A DNA stretch of 8,220 nt. It comes from Halanaerobiaceae bacterium (GTDB taxonomy: Bacteria; Bacillota; Halanaerobiia; Halanaerobiales; Halarsenatibacteraceae). The stretch spans positions 1 through 8,220 of the forward strand of contig PWHA01000218.1 of NCBI GenBank assembly GCA_003554685.1. The letters are read 5' to 3'. A program made the translations under genes and the position numbers. Below, piece by piece: positions 1-4,795 of this stretch (position 1 is its first letter; each line of letters opens with the position of its first letter). The notes beneath the pieces were generated by a model. The model did not search any database. It saw nothing but the letters and a program-made list of their open reading frames with translations, and was not told where the DNA came from.

Positions 1-38
1 CTTTTATTCTCCCTGTTTCTTGCTGTTCTTTTGTCCAT
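1..38 (-). CDS. Start of an unidentified gene, cut by the window edge
   Basis: An ATG at 38-36 on the minus strand opens a frame that stays open to base 1 and reads MDKRTARNRENK. It is preceded by a strong Shine-Dalgarno sequence, GGGAGGTGA (51-43), with 7 bases between GGAGG and the ATG, so it is very likely a true start. It begins only 24 bases after the folC stop on the same strand, which suggests a shared transcript. The visible residues are basic and polar. Twelve residues are too few to name a family, so no function is given. Confidence 0.6.
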   Translation of the reverse strand, partial: MDKRTARNRENK

Positions 39-62
39 GCTTTCACCTCCCGGAAAAAAATT

Positions 63-1415
63 TTACTGCTCTGCAATTAGTTTTATTAAATCATTTCTGA
101 TTTCCAGCAGGTTATACAGCGAACCAGTAAGACAGAGCACCTCATCCTCCTGCTGATTTTCCAGACTTTCCTTTGTTAGCTGCCAGAGATAAGCATCAGG
201 TTTAAGGGTTACTTTTTCACTCCAGTTCTGAGCCTTATCCCGGGGATGAAAGGCCCGGCTGGCTTTACTGCTGGTAAGGATAATTTTCAGCTTCTCCCGG
301 CGAAAGTCCAGAACATCGATGATCTTATTTAAATCCTTATCCCGCAGCACCGCCAGAATGATGGTTATCCTTTTATCCCGGGAGAAGTTATCCTGTAAAA
401 ATTCCACCAGATATTTTATGCCTGCCGGAGTGTGACTGCCGTCAATGATTACCGGTGGTGAACTTCTTACCACCTCCAGCCTCCCGGGCCAGCTGGTAGC
501 AGCCAGACCGGCTGCTACAGCCCGGTCGCTGACGGGAAATTTTTCCTGCAGCAGGGCGGTGATGGCACAGGCCAGCCTGGCATTCTCCAGCTGATATCTG
601 CCATTTAAAGGCAGGAAAAGTTTCCGGGAACAGTAGATGTCGGCTAATTCGGCAAAGTGAGATTCTGCTGTCCCGCTGACAAATTCAAAGCTCTGCCCCC
701 CAAGGCTCTGCTCCCTGAGATTAACCTGAAAAAATTGGCTGCTGTAATAAATCCTGGCTCTATTATCCCGGGCAACTTCTTCAATTACCCGGAGGGGTTC
801 CTGCTTCTTTTCTCCCGTAATAACCAGAGAATCAGGTTTTATTATTCCCGCTTTTTCCCGGGCTATCTTTGCCAGGGTGTTTCCCAGATATCGAGTATGT
901 TCCAGAGCAATTGTGGTAATTACTGCTGCCACCGGACTGGATATAACATTAGTGGCATCCAGCCTGCCTCCCAGGCCTGTTTCCAGCAGAACCAGATCAG
1001 GTTCTTTTCGGGAAAAATAAAGAAGAGCAGCGGCCGTTACCACCTCAAAAAAGGTGGGACTGCCGATATCCCGCCAGAGCGCCTGCTGCTCCACCAGGGG
1101 TCTGATCTCAGCTACCAGAGATTTGAGTTCCTCCCGGCTGATAAATTTTCCAGCCCATTTTATTCTTTCGCTAAAATCGATGATATGAGGTGAAATATAT
1201 CTGCCAACTGAAAAACCAGCCCGGGAAAAGATTGAATCCAGCATGGCAATAACAGAACCCTTGCCATTGCTGCCTGCTACATGAATGAATTTCAAATTGT
1301 CTTCCTTATAATTGGTTGAATCAAGGAGCCTTGCTACTCTTTCCAGTCCCGGTTTAAATCCTTCTCCGCTGCCAAACATTGGCAGAGAATTTAAATACTG
1401 TACCGGATCGGCCAT
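63..1415 (-). CDS. folC: Folylpolyglutamate synthase / dihydrofolate synthase (FolC)
   Basis: This cytosolic Mur-ligase-family enzyme adds glutamate to folates with ATP; many bacterial versions also make dihydrofolate from dihydropteroate. The 450 residues match the usual length. Visible motifs, in order: P-loop AGSNGKGS (47-54), SPH (75-77), ETGLGGRLDATN (145-156), ALEHTRYLG (170-178) and EKAGIIK (187-193), whose lysine is normally carbamylated. The C-terminal nucleotide/glutamate domain carries PGRLEVV and DGSHTP (325-330). The family consensus at this last site is DGAHNP, so Thr replaces Asn; in the middle motif Glu replaces the usual Asp before His. The ATG start follows GCAGGTG (1427-1421). 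The next gene starts 24 bases downstream. Whether the protein has both activities cannot be told from sequence alone. Confidence 0.95.
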   Translation of the reverse strand: MADPVQYLNSLPMFGSGEGFKPGLERVARLLDSTNYKEDNLKFIHVAGSNGKGSVIAMLDSIFSRAGFSVGRYISPHIIDFSERIKWAGKFISREELKSLVAEIRPLVEQQALWRDIGSPTFFEVVTAAALLYFSRKEPDLVLLETGLGGRLDATNVISSPVAAVITTIALEHTRYLGNTLAKIAREKAGIIKPDSLVITGEKKQEPLRVIEEVARDNRARIYYSSQFFQVNLREQSLGGQSFEFVSGTAESHFAELADIYCSRKLFLPLNGRYQLENARLACAITALLQEKFPVSDRAVAAGLAATSWPGRLEVVRSSPPVIIDGSHTPAGIKYLVEFLQDNFSRDKRITIILAVLRDKDLNKIIDVLDFRREKLKIILTSSKASRAFHPRDKAQNWSEKVTLKPDAYLWQLTKESLENQQEDEVLCLTGSLYNLLEIRNDLIKLIAEQ

Positions 1416-1451
1416 ATTTTCACCTGCTTTGTTTGATTTCTCTGCTGCTGA

Positions 1452-1472
1452 ACCGGAACTGTCACAGCCGGT
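1452..1472. promoter_or_regulatory. Bulged inverted repeat at the candidate folC promoter
   Basis: ACCGG (1452-1456) pairs with CCGGT (1468-1472), and inside it CTG (1459-1461) pairs with CAG (1465-1467) around a TCA loop, with a two-base AA bulge on one side. It touches the last base of the proposed folC -10 box and covers the expected transcription start, which is where an operator or a 5'-end hairpin would sit. There is no T run, so a terminator is unlikely. Its function is unknown. Confidence 0.35.
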
Positions 1473-1498
1473 AATAGCAAATCTAGTTTAACTGTAGA
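1471..1498 (-). promoter_or_regulatory. Candidate folC promoter (extended -10)
   Basis: On the minus strand TCTACA (1498-1493) is followed after 16 bases by TATTAC (1476-1471), which is preceded by TGC and so gives a TGn extended -10. Each hexamer matches the sigma-A consensus at 4 of 6 positions. The start of transcription would lie near 1464, about 50 bases before the folC ATG. Moderate to weak support. Confidence 0.35.
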
Positions 1499-1514
1499 AA
1501 AAATCTGATATAAT
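1487..1514 (+). promoter_or_regulatory. Candidate promoter P1 for the yuiD-like gene
   Basis: TGATATAAT (1506-1514) is a perfect extended -10 (TGn plus TATAAT). A weak -35-like TTTAAC lies at 1487-1492 with a 16-base spacer. It reads toward the plus-strand gene that starts at 1838. It overlaps the proposed folC promoter on the other strand, so the two could compete for polymerase. Confidence 0.45.
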
Positions 1515-1555
1515 ACTAATATAGTCTAAAAGGTAAAAAAATAAAAAGCAAAAAG

Positions 1556-1564
1556 TGATATAAT
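1556..1564 (+). promoter_or_regulatory. Candidate promoter P2 for the yuiD-like gene
   Basis: A second TGATATAAT lies exactly 50 bp downstream of the first, inside a 13-bp exact copy (TGATATAATACTA, 1506-1518 and 1556-1568). No -35 box is visible; the upstream sequence is an A tract, and extended -10 promoters often tolerate this. It is a perfect match to the extended -10 consensus, but it lies in very AT-rich DNA where chance matches are common. Confidence 0.4.
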
Positions 1565-1631
1565 ACTATAACTATAAAATAAATAACACTATAAAATCCT
1601 ATGAATAGAGTTAAAAAAGTGATAAACTCAC

Positions 1632-1661
1632 TGAAAGTATAAATTCTGAAAGTATAAATTC
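1632..1661 (+). repeat. Perfect 15-bp tandem repeat, two copies
   Basis: TGAAAGTATAAATTC occurs at 1632-1646 and again at 1647-1661 with no gap and no mismatch. It lies in the AT-rich leader upstream of the yuiD-like gene. A recent slippage duplication is the simplest explanation; a tandem protein-binding site is possible but unsupported. Confidence 0.9.
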
Positions 1662-1837
1662 AAAAATAAAAGTTCTTTAGTTTCGGAAGCGAAAAACATA
1701 TTAGAAAAACAAAAAACCTTACACTGCTTAAAACTTCTGTACCGGTGACCTGCTCTTATATAGTGGATATTAAAGAAAACCAGATATATCTCTTGTTTCA
1801 CAGATAAAAAATATATTATTTCGAGGTGATCACAAAT

Positions 1838-2266
1838 ATGTCTCCCCTGCCCGCAGCACTTCTGGCCCTGGTTTTTGCCCAAATACTAAAGGTTTTTAAT
1901 TCCTTTCCTCCCCGGTTTTCTCGGATTATTGGTTCCGGGGGAATGCCCAGTTCTCATTCAGCCTTTGTGACCTGCCTGACAACGGTAATCGCCCTCAGGC
2001 ACGGTTTAGACTCAGATATTTTTGCCATAACAGCAGTTTTTGCCCTGATAACCATTTATGATGCCGGTGGGGTAAGAAGAGCAGTGGGCAAGCAGGCCAA
2101 TGTTTTAAACAGATTGATCAGAGAGCTGGATTTATCACGCCTGGAAGAGAACAAAGAACTGATCAAGGAGGAACTCAAAGAGCTTATCGGTCATACTCCC
2201 TTTGAAATTCTGGCCGGCATATTGCTGGGCCTGGCTATCGGACTTCTGTCAGGATATATTATTTGA
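1838..2266 (+). CDS. YuiD-like divergent PAP2 family membrane protein (DUF212)
   Basis: This 142-residue protein belongs to the divergent PAP2 / acid phosphatase-vanadium haloperoxidase-related family typified by Bacillus subtilis YuiD. Family marks are GGMPSSHSA (34-42), YDAGGVRRAVGKQANVLN (74-91) and GHTPFE (118-123). Hydrophobic segments at about 4-19, 41-54, 60-75 and 124-142 indicate an integral membrane protein, with a charged helix at 92-116 between the last two. PSSHS resembles the phosphatase motif of PAP2 lipid phosphatases, so phosphate-ester or lipid phosphate chemistry is possible, but the substrate of this family is not established. I chose the ATG at 1838 because GAGGTGAT (1823-1830) sits 7 bases upstream; the in-frame GTG at 1826 lies inside that ribosome binding site. 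It is the only plus-strand gene and converges on the VOC gene. Confidence 0.9.
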   Translation: MSPLPAALLALVFAQILKVFNSFPPRFSRIIGSGGMPSSHSAFVTCLTTVIALRHGLDSDIFAITAVFALITIYDAGGVRRAVGKQANVLNRLIRELDLSRLEENKELIKEELKELIGHTPFEILAGILLGLAIGLLSGYII

Positions 2267-2287
2267 GCTTCCGATATAATTTGACTG

Positions 2288-2650
2288 TTAAAGAAAGCAC
2301 TGAATTTCCAGAGTGTATCCTTCGGGATCCCGGGCAAAAAAATGATAGAGATTGAACTTTTCATTAACTTTAGGAGGCTGATCTGTCGGTCTATCAGTGT
2401 TCTTAAAATAATGATAAAACTCATCAACCTCCTTCTGAGTTTCACAGAGGAGGGTTATTATCGGACTCCTATCAGCAGCTTTCTTTTCCAAATGCTGACA
2501 GTAACCCAGATAGTTACCCCCGGGCAGCTTATATATCAGGCAGCTGCCCTGGTCTTTATATAAATCAAAATCAAGAAATTCACCGTAAAAATCCCTTATG
2601 CTGTCAAGATCCTGGCAGCCAAAAAATATTATACTTCCGGAAAAATTCAT
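2288..2650 (-). CDS. VOC (glyoxalase/bleomycin-resistance fold) protein
   Basis: This 120-residue protein has the length of a one-domain VOC (vicinal oxygen chelate) protein. It shows two beta-alpha-beta-beta-beta halves: the first at about 4-52 (GSIIFFGCQDLDSIRDFYGE, then LIYKLPGGNYLGY) and the second at about 63-118, ending in FFARDPEGYTLEIQ (104-117). The DPEG-x-x-LEI ending is the classic last strand, and its Glu115 sits where glyoxalases and fosfomycin-resistance enzymes place a metal ligand. I do not see clear His ligands at the start of either half, so the usual four-residue metal site is doubtful and the substrate is unknown. Start: ATG at 2650 with AGGAGGT (2665-2659) eight bases upstream. 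Its 3' end faces the yuiD-like gene across 21 bases with no clear terminator. Confidence 0.82.
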   Translation of the reverse strand: MNFSGSIIFFGCQDLDSIRDFYGEFLDFDLYKDQGSCLIYKLPGGNYLGYCQHLEKKAADRSPIITLLCETQKEVDEFYHYFKNTDRPTDQPPKVNEKFNLYHFFARDPEGYTLEIQCFL

Positions 2651-2702
2651 TTTTTAATACCTCCTGAAACCCGCCAAGATAATAATGGCCACTTAATCTT
2701 TA

Positions 2703-2749
2703 AATAATTATTCTATAATTATTACCGCTATCCTGCCTGAATAATAATT
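2703..2749. repeat. AT-rich inverted repeats with alternative pairing
   Basis: AATAATTAT (2703-2711) is followed by a three-base loop and its exact complement ATAATTATT (2715-2723). The sequence AATTATTA (2717-2724), which overlaps that second arm, is also perfectly complementary to TAATAATT (2742-2749). The two stems are mutually exclusive. They lie between the serine hydrolase stop and the VOC start. Composed only of A-T pairs and without a T run, this is a weak terminator at best; chance in AT-rich DNA is possible. Confidence 0.55.
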
Positions 2750-2760
2750 TATCGGGTTAA

Positions 2761-4731
2761 CTAGAAAAACACCCCGAAGCCTATGAAGTTATAATTATAG
2801 AGAAGGAGAATAAAGCTCAGGGAAATTATAACCAGCAGCAGCTGGTTAATAAAACCCCGGGCCAGTGGACCCTTCCTGATCAGCTGATAAATAATTTTAA
2901 TAATCAAAAGCAGCATAACTATCGGAAGGAGTCCGGCCAGGCCCATAAGTGCAGGCCAGCCATAAGGAGCCTCAAGCAGCTGATAAATGATAAGTACCTG
3001 CAGACCCAGAAAAATTAATCCCAGCAGTGCCAGGGCAATTCCCGGCCAGGAGGGAATTCTGGAGCGGGTTGACAGTCCCGAAACTCTACTTCCCTTAAAT
3101 AACCGGCGAATATTTACCAGCAGGGTAAGAATATAGCTCAGCAGAGCCAGCAGCACAATACCAGAATGGAGCAGGTAATTCTGATGCCAGGGCTGTCTTT
3201 CATAAGCTTCCACCGGATTATTGCCCTCAAACATCATCTCAACCCTGTCATCGCCGTCCCGGGTAAAGTAAAGATAATCGCCGCCGGTCTGGCTGACAAA
3301 AACATCCCTTTCTAGAGGATAATAGGCTCTGTCCCTGTAACCGGAAACCAGCAGATAATCATCTGCCGACCTGACCCTTACCTGGTTCAAAACAGCCAGC
3401 AGTTTTTCAGGAGTAGTCTGAGCTCTTCTGGTGGAATAGTAATTTCCGGTATATTCTGCAAGCTCAGGATCCTCTGCCGGAAGAGGCACCTGATAATCCA
3501 GATTCCAGTGAGCCCGACCCAGGGCTCTGAGCAGCTCCAGCCGGGCAAAAGTACCACCAGGGCCGTTATAGGTAACAAAAATCCCGGTACTGCGGTCCGG
3601 CAGAATAAAAAGTCCGCTGTGAAAGAGCCTGGTATCACCGCCATGCCAGAACATTTTTTCTCCAAAAAGATCGTATTCCATCAGACCATGGCTGAACCCG
3701 GCGGTTTCGGGATGCTGCTGAAAAAGAATTTCCAGCAGCTTTTTCCGATACTCCAGACTCAATATCTCTTGCTCTTCACTTCCCTCTTCAGCCAGCAAAA
3801 AGGTCAGCAGTCTGGACATATCAGCAGGAGACACTGTATGGCCTCCGGCCGGATATTCCTGGAATACCTCAAAATCACCCGGGATAAATCTCCCGTTCTC
3901 AAGATTATATCCCCGGCTCATTCTATCTTCTAGCTTTTCCGGCAGGGGCTGACGGACGGTACTGCTCCCCATATTAAGGGGCTGGAAAATATTTTCCTCC
4001 AGATAATTTGTATAGGGCATCCCGGACACCACTTCCACCAGATAACCGGCCAGAGTGGTGCCGTAATTGGAGTAGGCCGCAACCTCTCCCGAAGGACGAA
4101 CCAGAGCAGGACCATCACCGGCAATATAATCTTCCAGACTTTTAAGTTCAGCATCGGGGTCACTCAATATTCCCACCATGCGATCTTCAAAACCGGCACT
4201 ATGAGTCATCAAATCCCGCAGAGTAACATAATTATTTCCAGGAGGATTCAGACGGTAGGGTTCGGGAAGATATTGGTTAACATCCCGGTAGAGATCAAGT
4301 TCTCCAGCCTCCACCTGCTGAAGGACAGCAATCCAGGTGAAGATCTTGCCCACCGAGCCGGGACGGATTAAATGCTCAGCTGGATCAAAGGCCTCTTTTT
4401 CCTTAAGACTGGCATAGCCCAGACCCTGGCTGTAAACAGTTTCACCGTCCTTAACAACCACTGCTGCCAGACCAGGTATCTCATGTTCTTCCAGCTGCTG
4501 AGAGAAAATCCCATCCAGCACCAGCTGCATTTTTTCTGCCTCTTCCTCATTTAGTTCTGCCTCCGGAAGAGAAAACTCAGGATAATCAAACATTTCACTT
4601 TCCCGCACCCCGGAAGGAAAAACCGGAGTGACTTCAGCTTGAATACTGGCAGGAGTCAGCAGAACAATTATCAGCGCTGCTGTCAGCAGGGCTGCTATCC
4701 CTGCCCTCTGTCTTGTTTTACCCCTGGACAT
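2761..4731 (-). CDS. Membrane-anchored serine hydrolase, beta-lactamase/PBP (S12) family
   Basis: This 656-residue envelope protein has the class C beta-lactamase / penicillin-binding / CubicO-type fold. An N-terminal basic stretch and hydrophobic segment (about 10-31, ending SIQA) look like a signal peptide. The catalytic domain spans about 65-400: SVGK with nucleophile Ser126 and Lys129, YSN at 220-222, and HGG at 363-365 in the place of KTG. THSAGFEDR after the first motif is also typical. A beta-rich middle region (about 410-515) resembles the accessory domains behind such enzymes. Four hydrophobic helices follow at about 523-540, 564-586, 593-617 and 628-648. The catalytic domain should face outside. 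The substrate (peptidoglycan peptide, D-amino peptide or ester) cannot be set from sequence, and lactam resistance should not be assumed. Start: ATG at 4731 lies 7 bases after AGGAGGTA (4746-4739). It may be co-transcribed with transketolase. Confidence 0.9.
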   Translation of the reverse strand: MSRGKTRQRAGIAALLTAALIIVLLTPASIQAEVTPVFPSGVRESEMFDYPEFSLPEAELNEEEAEKMQLVLDGIFSQQLEEHEIPGLAAVVVKDGETVYSQGLGYASLKEKEAFDPAEHLIRPGSVGKIFTWIAVLQQVEAGELDLYRDVNQYLPEPYRLNPPGNNYVTLRDLMTHSAGFEDRMVGILSDPDAELKSLEDYIAGDGPALVRPSGEVAAYSNYGTTLAGYLVEVVSGMPYTNYLEENIFQPLNMGSSTVRQPLPEKLEDRMSRGYNLENGRFIPGDFEVFQEYPAGGHTVSPADMSRLLTFLLAEEGSEEQEILSLEYRKKLLEILFQQHPETAGFSHGLMEYDLFGEKMFWHGGDTRLFHSGLFILPDRSTGIFVTYNGPGGTFARLELLRALGRAHWNLDYQVPLPAEDPELAEYTGNYYSTRRAQTTPEKLLAVLNQVRVRSADDYLLVSGYRDRAYYPLERDVFVSQTGGDYLYFTRDGDDRVEMMFEGNNPVEAYERQPWHQNYLLHSGIVLLALLSYILTLLVNIRRLFKGSRVSGLSTRSRIPSWPGIALALLGLIFLGLQVLIIYQLLEAPYGWPALMGLAGLLPIVMLLLIIKIIYQLIRKGPLARGFINQLLLVIISLSFILLLYNYNFIGFGVFF

Positions 4732-4752
4732 AACCAATTACCTCCTGAAAAA

Positions 4753-4764
4753 CATAAATTTATG
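4753..4764. repeat. Perfect 12-bp palindrome before the hydrolase ribosome binding site
   Basis: CATAAATTTATG is its own reverse complement. It lies in the 64-base gap between the transketolase stop and the serine hydrolase start, 6 bases upstream of the AGGAGGTA site. A binding site for a dimeric regulator, or chance in AT-rich DNA, are both possible. No -35/-10 pair was recognised in this gap. Confidence 0.5.
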
Positions 4765-4795
4765 AACCGCCAGACCCGATCAGCCAGCTTACTAC

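Larger units (their letters stand above)
1416..1837. other. AT-rich intergenic region between divergent folC and yuiD-like genes
   Basis: These 422 bases hold no convincing gene. Composition changes sharply: from about 1490 to 1740 the DNA is mostly A and T, with A runs on the plus strand. It contains candidate promoters for both flanking genes, a 13-bp direct repeat, a 10-bp direct repeat ACTATAAAAT (1571-1580 and 1588-1597), a perfect 15-bp tandem repeat, and two small hairpins. These are AGTGA/TCACT (1619-1633) and TTTCG/CGAAA around GAAG (1681-1694). If transcription starts near 1521 or 1571, the yuiD-like mRNA would have a leader of roughly 265 to 315 bases. No known riboswitch fold was recognised. 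Confidence 0.7.

Noticed and set aside
657..1193. Plus-strand open frame of 178 codons opposite folC
   Set aside because: It lies wholly inside folC in antisense, its protein has no recognisable motif, and folC motifs explain the DNA.
1601..1642. 13-codon plus-strand frame (MNRVKKVINSLKV) in the yuiD leader
   Set aside because: There is no ribosome binding site before the ATG and no codon pattern that would suggest a leader peptide.
1628..1882. Minus-strand open frame of 84 codons in the AT-rich gap
   Set aside because: It overlaps the start of the YuiD-like gene, has biased low-complexity composition, and ends in a repeat caused by the 15-bp tandem duplication.
2267..2287. Bidirectional terminator between the convergent yuiD-like and VOC genes
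   Set aside because: The 21-base gap has no GC-rich hairpin or T run.
3508..3933. Plus-strand open frame of 141 codons opposite the serine hydrolase
   Set aside because: It is antisense to the catalytic domain, with a low-complexity Gln-rich product and no family marks; a shadow frame.
4732..4737. TTG start two codons upstream for the serine hydrolase
   Set aside because: It sits one base from the AGGAGGTA site, too close for initiation; the ATG at 4731 has 7-base spacing.
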